The notes under the pieces: generated by a model
What the model saw: the letters and a program-made list of their open reading frames with translations, nothing else
What the model was told of the DNA's origin: nothing
The model's database searches: none
Origin: Neoscytalidium dimidiatum
Lineage: Eukaryota > Ascomycota > Dothideomycetes > Botryosphaeriales > Botryosphaeriaceae
Direction: 5' to 3'
DNA: 64,000 nucleotides
NCBI GenBank assembly: GCA_037367355.1
Contig: CM074698.1
Span: 1,488,001 to 1,552,000, forward strand
Shown here: in pieces, positions 11,060 through 22,505 of the stretch
Numbering within the stretch: the stretch's first letter is position 1
Layout: each line of letters begins with the position of its first letter
Made by a program: the position numbers and the translations under genes

Positions 11060-12880
11060 ATGTTCGGCATGTCTGTCAACCCACAAAACCTTGAAATGGC
11101 GCAATACCACTTGCAGTGGCAGTCAAACACCCGGAACACACCATTCGGTTCAAACCAAACGTACCCATGTGGTCAGAATCAGCTCTACACGCAACATAAC
11201 AACACAGAGCAACCGTACAATCTACTCGATCCCGACTACCCTACCAACTCGTTTCTGATGGATACCGCTCCCGGATATCAACAGCGTACTTATTTCAACG
11301 AGATCGATCCAACGCCGACCCGATCGTTGCTAGAGGGCAGCTTATCCGGTTATAACACCGAGTTTCGCTTTGGCGCAAACAATTCTGTAGCCGGCTCCAC
11401 CCAAATGCCCGACCTGCAACAATCCTATGGGCCATCCAACGGCCAATGCCCTGCTACCAAGCAGGCTATTCCTCCTAAACTCAAGATGAGGCAACATTCA
11501 GCGGCCCAGGAACCCATCCAGGAGCAACTGATACTTCGGCAATTGACCTTGTCTTTACATAATCGCCTTACCAACAACCAAGTAGCTAGAATCAGAGAAA
11601 ACATAAAGCTACTACCTATCTACGATGGAGCATTGAAGGCTCGAGGCCTTGATCCGGTCAAGGTTCACTGCTACAATAGGGCGAAGCGCTTACTGCAAGG
11701 ACACTGGAATCCTGTAGTGGCCGCATCGGCTCAAACCTCCGATAGCACTGCAACTCAGCCGACTATTGGAAACAAAGACTCTCCCATCCTGATCGAGGAT
11801 GAGGAGCAAGACGCTGCGGTCCTCACAATTGTTCAAGAACGAACTACGCCAACACCAGATCCTGTTCCTACGCCAGAGACAGTTGCTGGGCCAGATCCAG
11901 CCGTTTCACCGAAACAAGTTGCTCCACCCAAGCCCAAGTTGACCGACATGACCGACCGGATCTATACGTCAAGTCCTCCTGAGGAAGGCGATACCATCTA
12001 CGAAGCTTATTGCACGATGCTTTGGATTGAACGATACCAGGGGCGGTTCAAGTTCAGTAGAGCCTCCAGGACACACAAGTTTCTTATCGATGAGAAAAAC
12101 CCAAAGAACTTCCACCTCGTCCGACTCAGCGACGGCTCTATCAAACGCAGCTGGCAACTGCAAGTCGAGCTGAAGGCACTCGATAATGAGAAGCTCGAGG
12201 CTTCTCAGAAAAAGCGTGCGGAACTTGAACGGAGGCAAGAAGAGTGCAGACGGAGAGCAGAAGAGAATGCAGCAAGGAAGGCAGAGCAGAAGCAAGAGGA
12301 GCGCATCCAGAGGGAGAAGCGAAAGCATAGGGAGCGTATCCAGAGGGAGAAACAGAAGCAAGAGGAGCGCATCCAGAGAGAGAAACAGAAGCAAGAGGAG
12401 CGCATCCAGAGAGAGAATCAAAAACAGGAGGAACGCATCCAGAGAGAGAATCAAAAACAGGAGGAACGCATACAAAAGGAGAACCGGAAGCGCAACGCCC
12501 CCTCTGACGACGATAACGACCACAACAACAGCGAGGCTGACACCAAGCCTAGGAAGAGAGCGCGGAAATCTCCAAAGGGAAAGAGCGTAGCCTGGAAGTC
12601 GGAAGAGGGAATCGTTCAGGGCGTTGAGCATTCTAGAGAAGAAGCTGCTGATGAGGATGCACTGTTTGAAGAAGAGGAGCACGACGAAGACGAGATGGAA
12701 AAACTTTTGTTGGCTGAGATGGATAACGACGAGAGCGATAGTTTCCATCCGGATTTTGAGGAACAACCTCCAGTGCGGTACGGGGACGGCGAGGCTGGGA
12801 AGGTGGATTGTGAATCAGAACAGACTGATGAGCAGGCATACTATGCCGGGTACGAATCAGAGGAATCGGAGGAGGAATAA
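11060..12880 (+). CDS. Orphan protein with hendecad coiled coil and acidic tail
   Basis: Single exon. The frame is open further upstream, but the ATG at 11060 (context ATCACAATGTTC) after a CT-rich leader is the likeliest start, giving 606 residues. I recognise no family. Residues about 1-140 are Asn/Gln/Tyr/Pro-rich and disordered. Residues about 155-220 are helical (LRQLTLSLHNRLTNN onward). Residues about 300-390 hold a compact aromatic patch (YEAYCTMLWIERYQGRFKF). Then comes a Lys/Glu/Arg/Gln coiled coil with six 11-residue units of the type QKQEERIQREK, a basic KPRKRARK nuclear-localisation-like stretch, and a Glu/Asp-rich tail ending in SEESEEE. The architecture suggests a nuclear scaffold or chromatin-associated protein, but that is inference. 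It stands between LST8 and FMT1 and is convergent with FMT1 (tails 91 bp apart). Confidence 0.75.
   Translation: MFGMSVNPQNLEMAQYHLQWQSNTRNTPFGSNQTYPCGQNQLYTQHNNTEQPYNLLDPDYPTNSFLMDTAPGYQQRTYFNEIDPTPTRSLLEGSLSGYNTEFRFGANNSVAGSTQMPDLQQSYGPSNGQCPATKQAIPPKLKMRQHSAAQEPIQEQLILRQLTLSLHNRLTNNQVARIRENIKLLPIYDGALKARGLDPVKVHCYNRAKRLLQGHWNPVVAASAQTSDSTATQPTIGNKDSPILIEDEEQDAAVLTIVQERTTPTPDPVPTPETVAGPDPAVSPKQVAPPKPKLTDMTDRIYTSSPPEEGDTIYEAYCTMLWIERYQGRFKFSRASRTHKFLIDEKNPKNFHLVRLSDGSIKRSWQLQVELKALDNEKLEASQKKRAELERRQEECRRRAEENAARKAEQKQEERIQREKRKHRERIQREKQKQEERIQREKQKQEERIQRENQKQEERIQRENQKQEERIQKENRKRNAPSDDDNDHNNSEADTKPRKRARKSPKGKSVAWKSEEGIVQGVEHSREEAADEDALFEEEEHDEDEMEKLLLAEMDNDESDSFHPDFEEQPPVRYGDGEAGKVDCESEQTDEQAYYAGYESEESEEE
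12287..12484 (+). repeat. 33-bp minisatellite, six units, inside coding sequence
   Basis: Six head-to-tail 33-bp units keep the reading frame and encode QKQEERIQREK-like 11-mers. Units 3 and 4 are nearly identical (CAGAAGCAAGAGGAGCGCAT start), units 4-6 share an Asn at position 11, and unit 2 is the most diverged. The pattern implies recent local duplication. The 11-residue period fits a hendecad coiled coil. Confidence 0.9.
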
Positions 12881-12971
12881 GACGACACATAAGAGATTAC
12901 GGAGAGATGTTGTGTAGCTAGTAATTCCTCATTACAGAACAATGTGGCTTCAAGACCGACTGCTCTACCGG

Positions 12972-14115
12972 TTATTTGGTGCCGGGGGCACGATTCAGCA
13001 TCTGGGACAGCAAGCGAGTCCCTTCTCCTTTGCGATGGCCTTCGACTGTGCAGGATTCAATGTACAATGCCTTGCCGTCGCAGGTGACCGTGCCGATGGC
13101 AGGTAACGGTCGACGGTGGGGATCAGCCCACCAAGTGTCCGGAGGATGTGCTCCATCTGGAACACTATTGCCGATGCTTGCAGAATGTATGACTATCCTT
13201 TTAGAAGAGCCAACGTCTGCGGTTATTTCAGAGTAAATGGTAGAGTTCCATAACTGGCCGAGAACACGCAAGGTGCGGAGAATGCGATCAGCAGTCCAGG
13301 TGCGGAAATCTACGTGACTGTGCTCTTTTGAGATCTTGGGTGCATGACGGGGAGCGGCTTCTGGTTGCCAAGCGACGTCTTTCAAAGGCGGAAGAAAAGC
13401 GCCATCCTTTAGGACTTGGACAAGCATGGCACCACCAATTGGACCTAAAAGATCGACGAGGCGCTGAGGAGTACAGGTATCAACATCGGGAATGGTAATC
13501 CCAGGACGGGGAGTCTGAGACAGCACGACACCTTGGTCGAAATGCTTCGGATGCAAAGTCTGTACACTGACACCAGCTGTTGTGTCTCCACGCAAGAGGG
13601 CATGGTGGATAGGCGCAGGACCGTACAGGTCAGGCAGCATGGACGGGTGGACGTTCAAGCCGCCGTATGTTGCGGCTTTCAAGATGCGTGGGGGTACTAG
13701 AAGACCAAACGACACAGCAATGACCAGGTCATAGAGAGTCGGAGGAGTCCAGCCAGTGAAAGTATCGATCTCGTGAATAGGGAGAGTAAGCTCTTCAGCG
13801 GCGGTCTTGATGGGCACTACATAGGTCAGCTCTTTGGCGCAGATGTGATTCGACTCGTGATGAACCTTGGCGGACTTGCTTCAGGCCTCGGCCGGTGCGC
13901 TTGCCTGGGCGGTGGACAACGTGTAGGGCGTCGATGAGGCGTGGGTTGCTCACGTGCTCGCGATGGAGGGCGCGCAGGGCGTGAATGCTAAACTCATCAG
14001 ACCCGCAGAAGAGGAGGCGGAGGGGCCTGGCCGGTTGTGCAGCAGACGCGAAGACGCGCTGGCAGCGAAAATAGGATGCAAGACGAAGGCGCGCGGCACG
14101 ACGCGAGAGCAGCAT
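12972..14115 (-). CDS. FMT1: Methionyl-tRNA formyltransferase, mitochondrial
   Basis: Exon 1 is 14115-13866 and exon 2 is 13816-12972, joined through a 49-nt intron (GTTCAT...GTAG) to give ...LKQVRQVPIKTAAEEL. The 364-residue product begins MLLSRRAARLRLASYF, an Arg-rich presequence for mitochondria. The formyltransferase core follows: LRLLFCGSDEFSIHALRAL (nucleotide/folate-binding start), the LNVHPSMLPDLYGPAPI loop with the conserved Asn and His, and GVSVQTLHPKHFDQG with the Asp that completes the catalytic set. The C-terminal domain (about 210-364) is the tRNA-binding barrel. The enzyme formylates initiator Met-tRNA using 10-formyl-THF for organellar translation. An upstream in-frame TTG/ATA-rich stretch exists but the ATG at 14115 best fits a presequence. 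Confidence 0.93.
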
Positions 14116-14551
14116 GGTGGTGCTCTGACCAGGCCGGATGCGATGCGATGCGATGCGATGGGCGGTGACGGGCGATTGGCGAGGCAAAGCCGCGGGCGAT
14201 CAGCCGGATGGGCTTGCAGGGAAGCAGCTGCAGCCACCGCGCAACAAGCTGCAGCAGCCACACCCAGCCGACCGCGGCCAGTGTGCCTATGCCTCTCTCC
14301 GCCGGCCGTTCTGCCAAATGGATGCGCAGCTTCCCGTTCCCTCGATGCTTTACGCTCTCTCCTTCGTTGCTTTCTGCCTCCCCCTTCTCCATCCTCTCCC
14401 GTATCTCCTCCCGCGCTGGCGTCGCTGAGCGACCCGGACGACAACGCGTCGCGCGCTCGAAGCGCTACGTCCTTCGCCTGGCTAGGTGACGCAATTATCA
14501 AGCTCCCGCTGCTTGACCGCCGACTTCCTCTCCCCTCTCAGATTGCCCCCA
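14116..14551. promoter_or_regulatory. Divergent promoter region FMT1 / CCZ1
   Basis: A 436-bp head-to-head spacer. It holds a GATGC tandem run (about five units, 14137-14160) just upstream of FMT1 and a CT-rich tract (14340-14420) on the CCZ1 side. No TATA box is obvious. Confidence 0.6.
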
Positions 14552-17285
14552 ATGGCTGCCAGGGTCGTTCCCGCTCAGCTCGCATTCCTCGCTGTCTTCT
14601 GCCCCGCTTTGGCCGACAACGACGACGCTTTTCGGGAACAGCTTGTCTTCTACTACTCTAATAAATCCACGCGCCGCCATGAAGACGACCAAGACGATGA
14701 GAACGAGCGCCTGCGCCAGATCGGCCTGGCCCAAGGCATGATTGATTTTGCGCGGTAGGAGCGTCATAGTAAGCCCCCTTTGCCTGACCTTGCTAACTTT
14801 GCTCCAGGAGCTTTTCGGACGGTGAGCCTGTCGACCACGTCGACACTGAGAAGTCACGTATCGTTATGCATGAGCTGGAGAAGGGTTGGTGGATATTGGC
14901 TGTAAGTTGCCGTGCGCTTACTCCGTGTTGGGCCCCACTTCTGATTCCTTTCCAGTCCATAGACCTTACCCGTCTCCCCGCTGCCTCGAGTCCGTCCAGT
15001 AACCACCCGGCCGTCGAGTACTCGGCGCGTGAGGTCGCTCCTCCTGAGCTTTTGATGCGCCAGCTGCTGCGAGCGCATTCCATCTTTCGCCTGCACCATG
15101 GCCCCTCCCTTGCCGATTTATACGTACGTCTTCCGCGCCAGAAATTCTGCAATACACTTGATAGGTTTTGGTCACGCTTTGCCGAAGACTGGGACGTTTT
15201 GTTGCACGGAAACCCGGCCGCCGACATATATCCTGCCATGAAACTTGCGGCTGGAGGAGAACTGGGCATGGGTGTGGGCGAAGAAGAATGGGGCAGTGGC
15301 GAGAGAGACGTTTTCGAGGATTTTACGAACAGAACAGAAGGCATGCTGGACATGATCGTCTCTCGATTTGGGGAGCCCCGCTCTGCTGTAGAAAGCGACT
15401 CGAAAAATAGCCTATTTCCTGAGGATGAGGAGCCGTGGATGGGAGCCGGCCGAAAACCCGAACCATCCGACGGTGTCATTTTTTCCGGTGTGGGGGCCAT
15501 ATCGCGTTCGTCCTTGCGCGATATTTCGAGTTGGATGCAATGGGTGTATACATATGGTGACCATGCCTATGGCGTCAAGGAGAATCCAAACTCGGACCGC
15601 CGAAAGCGAAGGCGACGTGAGCGGATGAGCAAAGCAAACAATCGCCTGGACGGCCACCGGCGTTCGGCGTCTCAGAAGAGTTCCAAGACCATTCCTACTC
15701 GGACTTCCAGTTCCCTACCGCCGGGAATTCCGCGTCCTATTGTAACAGCTGTAGAGCAATCACTTGATCAAGCATCAAGTGCTGCTGACGCCACCCAGGA
15801 ACGGGAGCGCACCACTGATGAGCAGGAGAGATCTGATGGCGATACTTGGATGAAATACTTGACTTGGGGTTATGGCTCTTCCTGGGTCGGGAATCGATCA
15901 AAAATCGAGCGACCGACATCAGAACCAAACAATCGATTACATGTCAAGGAAGATCACGAGAAGGTTGGACAGTCACCTGTGCAACACGTCGACCCGCAAC
16001 CTGATTTCGACAATGCGGATTCAGCCACCAAGGCTCAGATCAAGCGAGAAAGTAATGGTCATTTCCTGATCGGTCTCCAGGGAGATCTCGAGGAAGTGAT
16101 TGTGAATGATGGAGATACTCCCGAAGACCATGAGGACGGCGCTGCTGGTAGTGATTGGGAAAGCCGAACATTGTTGAGGACTCTGCACGTCAAGCTCACG
16201 AGGAGAGAAGAGCAAACGGATGGCGAAGATTCATCAGCTGTTACCGTGTCGCAGCCTCAGTCTAAGTATGAGAGACTGCGGGTAGTAATCTACGTTGTGA
16301 GTCTCACACAGCCTCCATCGAATATGTGGACTAATCGACTCTACAGCACCGCCCTTTTATTACAACGATGTTGTTCGAGGCTCGCACATCAACGCTGTCC
16401 TATCCATCATTCTACCGGTACCTACATAGCTATCTTGCGCCCCTTCATAAGCCCTTGACTGCTAGCACTTCACCTTCGAGGGTTGCTACACGCATTGCAG
16501 CATCGTCAAATCCATACACTACTACCGCAGGAGGAGCCGGACCCAATCCGCAACCCATCTATGATCTAGTTTATGATCCGCTCAATTTGACCGTCCACAG
16601 CAGCATTCCCAACATCCCTGAGCCAGGAACAGTCGGCGCCGAAGGCTTTACATTTTCCAATGGCACGACTGGTGGTCCCTCCTGGACCCGTGTCGAAGCT
16701 CTAAACATGCACTCCCAAATCCTCACTACGCTCAGTAGCGCCCGGCGTGCGCCAAATGATATCGAGCGCACCGCCAAGACAAGTCGTGGCTGGTGGCTTG
16801 TCTGGATGCGCCTCCCGCCATCGAAGTCGATGCCGGAAAGCCTCATAAATTCGAATTCGCCGGCGTTGCCTGCAACATCGGGCAAGCGCCCATCTGCGAA
16901 AGCGTCCGCTTCGTCTCTCAGATCCCTGTCTCCGTCCATGTCCAGGACAGAGCTCGGCGACGACAATTTATCCAGCGTGCTCGAGGAATCCAACGTCGGC
17001 CCTGCGCCGGGAGGTGCTCAGACATTACCGACGGCGGCACTTCGCGAGGCTCTCCTTATCCGCCGATCCCGGGAAGCCACGGGACCAGCGGCTGCACGTA
17101 GCAGTCGGCACGGAGGCAGCGTGGGTGGCAGTGCCAGCAGTCTCTGGCGCCTCGGACTGGGAGGGAGCAACGGCGCAGTCGCCACGGGTGGTGCGGCTGC
17201 CGGATGGGGCCCGCGGGGTCTGGCAGAGGGAGTAGGCATCGACGCTAGGAGGTACATTGAGGGACTTCTCAGTCTGAACCGGTAA
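14552..17285 (+). CDS. CCZ1: CCZ1, vacuolar fusion protein (Rab7 exchange factor subunit)
   Basis: Four exons: 14552-14754, 14808-14901, 14956-16296 and 16347-17285. All introns are 50-54 nt with GT-AG ends, giving 858 residues. The N-terminus is the longin-type domain: VVPAQLAFLAVFCPALA, then EQLVFYYSNK, LRQIGLAQGMIDFAR, and VMHELEKGWWILASIDLTRLP across the second intron. A second conserved block follows (FCNTLDRFWSRFAEDWDVLL, LAAGGELGMGVGEEEWGSGE). The middle (about 250-530) is disordered and charged. The last exon starts HRPFITTMLFE and carries a second longin-like region, ending in a low-complexity Gly/Ala/Ser tail. Ccz1 pairs with Mon1 to activate the Rab7 GTPase Ypt7 on late endosomes, autophagosomes and vacuoles. 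The low-complexity tail after residue about 680 is longer than I would expect for the core family. Confidence 0.92.
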
Positions 17286-18371
17286 GGCAGAGAAGCACCG
17301 CCATCTTGTAAAGGTTCAACAGAAGGATCGTGCTGGCGGAGAGGGTCAGACGTAACGTGAAGACGGGAGTGCTTGGTTTTTTTTTGGGGGGAGGGGGGGA
17401 AGATCCTTGGCATAAGAGTCGCATGGGGCGATTGTCGATTGTGGAGTAGTAGTAGAGTGCAAAGGGCATTGCATAGATGTCGACCCGAGTCGTTTCACAC
17501 GTCGCGGCTATTCTTACACTAATGACCTTTCTCTTTCCTACTTTGCATCAGTAGCGCCAATTTTGAAACGTAGGGCTGCCCGCCGTTCTTCGCAAATGGT
17601 AGTTGCACCCTACCCGTTGCTCCACCTTTTCTATACGCGAATCACGTACCGCCAAGGGCGTGCGATGGGCTTGGCAAGTGCTTGCTTGGGGATCTAGTGT
17701 CTGCCTCGCTGGTATCGGAATTGCTGGGAGTGAGGTTTGGGTAGTGTCTCAGCTTGGAATCAGATCTGCGGATCTGTATCTCATCTGTGGGTAAGCTTAC
17801 TCCCGGGATACGGTGACTATCTGATCAGCTGTGTGCGGCTCGTGGGTAGAACCTCCAACGGACCCGACGCAAATCTTCAGTAGAAAATCTTCCTGTAGAG
17901 CAGGTGCAGGTAAGTTCCTAGTATAATAGGTCGCATACTTTGGGTGAATACTGGAGTTTCTTGTATTCAAAAATCGCCTTGCCCGTAAGGCGTGTGCTGA
18001 AGCCATTTGTTGCCGGGATCAACCATCACAGTCGACTCGGAGAAAATCAAAATAGATAAGCCATCAATTTCTTGAATTTGCTCAGGCTTGCCGAGAACTA
18101 TCGCAGTGCTCGATGCATGTCAATTTTAATCCTTTTTTGTTGTTCACAGATAGTACAAATTCCATTTCGTCATCACAAGAGATCAACCATCGGCGAGTTT
18201 TAAGCTCGGCGAATTCTTCAACACCGGAAACGAATGTCGTCGAACCGAAGGCGCTTTGCATAAGCACGAATCTATTATTTGCGTTTCGTAAACGAATGGA
18301 CCGATACCACACCTTGGAAATCTACCTCATCATTCTCTGCATCCGGCATCGCTGAGCTGCTCGGGTCCTCT
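17286..18371. other. Convergent 3' intergenic, nothing seen
   Basis: About 1.1 kb between the tails of CCZ1 and the SAP-motif gene. A T/G homopolymer stretch lies at 17379-17399. I see no coding frame with supportable features. Confidence 0.6.
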
Positions 18372-19287
18372 TTAACGACTCGCAGAGAAACCGGCAGGCT
18401 TGGGGCCGAGCACGTCATCGAGAAAGCCGCTCCAGACTTTCTTCAGCGTGCTTTCGGTCTCGGCGACGCGTTTTGATGCAGCCGCGTTCACGGCGCTGGC
18501 GAAGCCCTGGAAGTCGATGGCCGAGTTGTCCGTCACGTCGCTCAGCGCGGACGGAGCATGAAAGTACGTCGTGTCAGCGGACACGGTGCTTATCTCCGGA
18601 CGCATGGGCTCGAACTGCGAGGTGATCGGGTCAGCTTCAGTAATAGCCGCGTCGAGATAAGCGGAACTCACAACTGGGACCTCTTCGATGTCCTGCGCAC
18701 GCGGAGAGTTGAAACTGACATCCGGAAGCAGCGGGACGCGGATGTTGAGTGCCTCGGCCTCAACGGTGGACTCGGGGAGATAGGCGAAGTCGATCGTAGA
18801 GCTATCATTCACAGCCTTCAAGGTGCGACTTGTGTTGAAGTGGCGGGTAGGCTGGGCAGAGGCGGCAGCGGAAGCGTCGGTGGTGGGACGCTGCTTGCTG
18901 GTCTCGACCGCAGCGCTGCTGAAGCCACGAGCCTTCAGGGAATCGGCGGTCAGGCGCTCGGTCAGCTGTAGGGGGGGGGTGCGTTAGTGGATTGGGTAAA
19001 TTGCAGTATTGAGAGGAATCCGGTGTGGTGGTACGGAGGGGTAAGGCGCAGCTTACCTCAGACTTGGAGCCGGTGGTGGGAAGCTGTCTGCGGGAGCACT
19101 CGGCACGAAGGCCAGCAACATCTTTGGGCAGGTTGACGGCGGGACGCTCGGCGGTGAGTAGTGGGGACGGGAAAGTCGCTGGGCCGGTCATGTGGAGGCC
19201 GCGGACCTGGCGGCTGCGGACCACCTGGCGGCTGTGGGCGGACAGGAACTTGAGGGCACGCAGGGACGAGGCTCTGCTGGCAGACAT
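18372..19287 (-). CDS. Mitochondrial SAP-motif protein, conserved in fungi
   Basis: Exon 1 is 19287-19057 (77 codons, GTAAGC donor) and the next begins at 18965 after a CTACAG acceptor, continuing to the stop at 18372. Residues 1-30 (MSASRASSLRALKFLSAHSR start) are an Arg/Ser-rich presequence. Residues about 52-85 read LPKDVAGLRAECSRRQLPTT then GSKSELTERL, a clear SAP helix-turn-helix motif interrupted by intron 1. The C-terminus (STLKKVWSGFLDDVLGP) is amphipathic. A GTGAGT...CGCAG pair with a CTGAC branch-like site at 18671-18615 looks like a second intron; it is 57 nt, in frame and stop-free, so the protein is 255 residues if spliced or 274 if not. SAP motifs bind nucleic acid, so a mitochondrial nucleoid or RNA role is possible but unproven. 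It shares a divergent upstream region with the aspartic protease. Confidence 0.82.
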
Positions 19288-20917
19288 TTTGGCAGGTGGT
19301 GGCAGTGGTGGTGGTGGTGTTCCTCCTTGTGGTACCAGGAAGAGGTCTCAGGTGGTAGCAATAAAAGGGAGACACAGGAGCAGCGATGAGTCGGAAGTGA
19401 TGGGGCTGTTGAGGCGTGATAACGGAAGCTGGCTTGTTGAGAGGGTCGGAGCGAGGGGGAAACCGGTGTTGGGGGCAGGCACGTTTAAATATGGTGTCAG
19501 AGGGCAGGCCGGCGAAAAGACGATTCACGAAGCACAGCGGACAAGCTTATCTGGCCTAGGGAATGCTGGGCGAGGCAAGACGAAGCGTCGACTGCCAGGC
19601 ACAGCTTGTTGAGAGCTCACGGACAGCGGGAGCAATGGAGCTCTGGACACACCCCGGCTCGTGCACCCCGCTTTTTCTGGCCGCACCTCACCGGCTGGTG
19701 GGCGGCCGCTGCCAGCCATTCGCAGTGAGGCGGGCGGTGAAGCCTCCCCGCATGCGCGAGGGCTGATCGGACCAGATGCGCACGACGACTCCACTGCCGT
19801 CGTCCATCGCCTCACCCGATATCTGCTGAGCGCTGCGCCTTTCGTGCGCGGTGCTCGGCGATGGCAGCTGCTACTCGACGGCGGCGGGCTCCCGGTTGTG
19901 GCTGCAGCAGCAAGAGCAGCAGCAAGAGCATCAGCAGTACTGGTAGTAGCACTGGGCAGTGGTAGTGGCAGTGGCAGTGGCAGTGGCAGTGCGTGCGGCA
20001 GCCCGCCGGCTCCCCTCGCCCTCGCCCTTGCCCCGGGCCTGGCCTTACACAGCAATGCCCCATAGGGCCCCTGGGGAATGCCTCGCTCGCTCGGAGCAAC
20101 AGGGTCCCGAGAGCGTTCGTACAGTGCTCGCAAGCGTCGCAGGAGCGCCAACCACCGACACACGACGTGCGACCGCGACCGCGCCCTGGCTGTGCGTTCA
20201 ATATTCGATAGCGTGCAGGGCGACTGGCCCGGCGATAAGGAGAGCCAAATGGGGGGGCGCGTAATTTCTCGGTCGCGCTGCGATCATCGCCGGCCGTTGC
20301 GCATGGGCTGCGCTACTTCTAGGTGCAGCCGGCTGGCGCGCAGGTGCTGGCATGAAGCGGCAGCAAACGGGAGGGCGGACGGGCGGCGTGATGCTGGGCG
20401 GTCGTATATGTAGGCTCGAGGGCACGCTGACGACGTTCAGGGCCGAATGAGAGGCATTCTTGGGCCTGGTCGGTTTCAGTGCTGCAGCAATTCGCAAATG
20501 GGGGAGCACGCCGAGCGCTTTAGTAAGCCAAGGCCCGCATCCATCGACAGCTACCAGCGCGCGTGCCTGTTGATCGCCGTGTGTCGCGCTGCGCCAGACA
20601 GCCGCGCCGCCGTCTCCCTCTCCACGGAGGGAGGCCCACTGACGTCCGCCTCCTCCACACCTTTTGCCTCCAGAACCACAGTTGGATGCAGACTTTTTCC
20701 CGCCTGCCGCGTGTCTAGAGTCCTCAAAAGGCGGACGCTGCTGCCCCAAGTGAAGCCGGCCGCATTCTTGCTCGCTGCCGCTCCTTCTGCCCCCGAAAGC
20801 AGCCACTCTCTGCCACAGCTTTGTTTCTTATCCCGAGTTCCCTACCGGGTCTGCTTAACTGCATCGCACTCGGTTTCAATGCTCTCACTCTCCTTCGACT
20901 ATCTTTAATTATTCCAA
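19288..20917. promoter_or_regulatory. Divergent upstream region, GC-rich, of SAP-motif gene and aspartic protease
   Basis: A 1.63-kb head-to-head spacer with higher GC than its flanks. It contains a GGT-rich tract at 19293-19321 and a GGCAGT tandem tract at 19954-19991. The last 250 bp before 20918 are CT-rich (leader-like). The long frames here are GC-driven and lack any domain. Confidence 0.5.
19954..19991. repeat. GGCAGT hexanucleotide microsatellite
   Basis: Near-perfect tandem hexamer (about six units, first units imperfect as GGTAGT) in the divergent upstream region. Confidence 0.85.
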
Positions 20918-22505
20918 ATGCTATCCTCGCGCATCTTCGCCGGCTGGGCAGCCGCCATCTCGGCCTTGCCGCTGGCCGCTGCCTTCTATCCGTATGCCTT
21001 CGACGCGAGCCTCATTGTCGCCCGCCATGAGCCGCAAGCAAATCCCGAGCCCGGCTCTGCCTTCACTGTACCCATCCGCCGTACCCCCACAAAGCGCGAC
21101 AACCAGTTCAAGATCGTCGCTTCGGACCAGCCGACCCAGTCGGACAGTGTTGCTGTAGACACCGATGGCAATGACTTCTCCTACTTCTCCACCTTCAAGT
21201 TTGGCTCCAGCGACACCGAGTACCATCTCCTATTGGACTCTGGTGCCGCGAATACGTGGGTCATGGGTTCTGACTGTGCCTCCGATTCCTGTGCCAAGCA
21301 CAGCACGCTGGGCACCTCCGATTCCAGCTCGCTCAAGGTGTGACTACATCCGCGCTCCCCGGGCCTCCCTTTTCATTGTTAACCCGCTTCGCACGCAGGT
21401 CACGTCCAGTACTTTTTCCATCGCCTACGGCACTGGCCAGGTCAATGGCACGCTTGCAAGCGACCAAGTCCATTTCTCGACTTTCACCGTCGACCTGACA
21501 TTCGGGCTTGCGGAATTCGCCTCCGCCGAGTTCTCCTCGTATCCCATGGATGGCATTCTAGGCCTTGGTCGGGCCGACAAGACGAACAATGACGTCACTG
21601 ATGGTACCATCATGGATGCCCTCGCTGACGCCTCTCTTATTCCATCAAAGCTGTATGGCATACACCTTTCACGGAACTCAGATGGCCTTAAGGATGGCGA
21701 GCTCAACGTTGGCGCCCCCAACTCGGACCGCTATGATGGTGACCTGGCATGGACTAGCACCATTGACAACGACCGCGGCTTCTGGGAGATTCCTATCGCT
21801 GACGCGGCTTACGATGGCACATCAGCTGGTTTAGCTGACCGAACTGCCATTGTCGACACCGGAACCTCTTATATCCTTGTACCGGGCGATGACGCTGCTG
21901 CTTTGCACAAGCTCATCCCTCAGTCCTCTCAGACCGGCGAGATCTTCACCATTCCCTGCAGCACCACTCAGCCCATTCAACTAAGTTTCGGTAACATTGC
22001 TTACAACATTTCGGCCAAAGATTATGTTGGCAATAACGTGGGTGGAAGTACTTGTCAAAGCAACATCATTGGCCGGCAGACCTTTGGAGAGAAGCAGTGG
22101 CTTGTCGGGGCCGTTTTTCTCAAAAATGTATATACCGTCTTTGACTACGACAATTCCCGCATCGGGTTCGGCACGAAGAATTCCGGTTCTTCCATGGCTG
22201 AATCTTCAGCCAGTCCGACTTCGACTTCTTCGGCAAGTTCCAGTGCGACGAGTTCTTCCAGCTCCGCTGCGGCGACTTCCAACTCGCCGCTGGTTCCTGA
22301 GGGTGGCTCCGAATCTCAGTCTGCATCTAGCTCAGGTTCGGCGACTGCTACGGCCTCTACGGCTACTCAGTCGTCTGCTGGCTCTGCCTCCTTGGCACAG
22401 CAGAATGTTGGATTTGGATATGGATTCGGGCAGCCGTTGGTGAACGCGAAGGCACGCGTGCTACCTTTGTTTATTACGCTGCTCTGCTTCGTGATCATCT
22501 TCTAA
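20918..22505 (+). CDS. Secreted, probably GPI-anchored aspartic protease (pepsin family A1, yapsin-like)
   Basis: Exon 1 is 20918-21337 and exon 2 is 21399-22505; the 61-nt intron (GTGTGA donor, CACGCAG acceptor) is phase 0. The 508-residue product starts with a signal peptide (MLSSRIFAGWAAAISALPLA). A propeptide ends near a Lys-Arg site at residues 59-60 (TPTKR/DNQFK). The two catalytic aspartates are in LLDSGAANTW (Asp107) and IVDTGTSYIL (Asp293), with the flap region around IAYGTGQVNG and the YPMDGILGLG stretch. After residue about 420 there is a Ser/Thr/Ala-rich stalk, then a hydrophobic C-terminus (LPLFITLLCFVIIF) as expected for GPI attachment. It would act at the cell surface in propeptide or wall-protein processing. 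The substrate cannot be told from sequence. Confidence 0.92.

Noticed and set aside
11969..12766. 265-codon frame antisense to the coiled-coil gene
   Set aside because: Leu/Phe/Ser repeats are the reverse reading of the 33-bp minisatellite.
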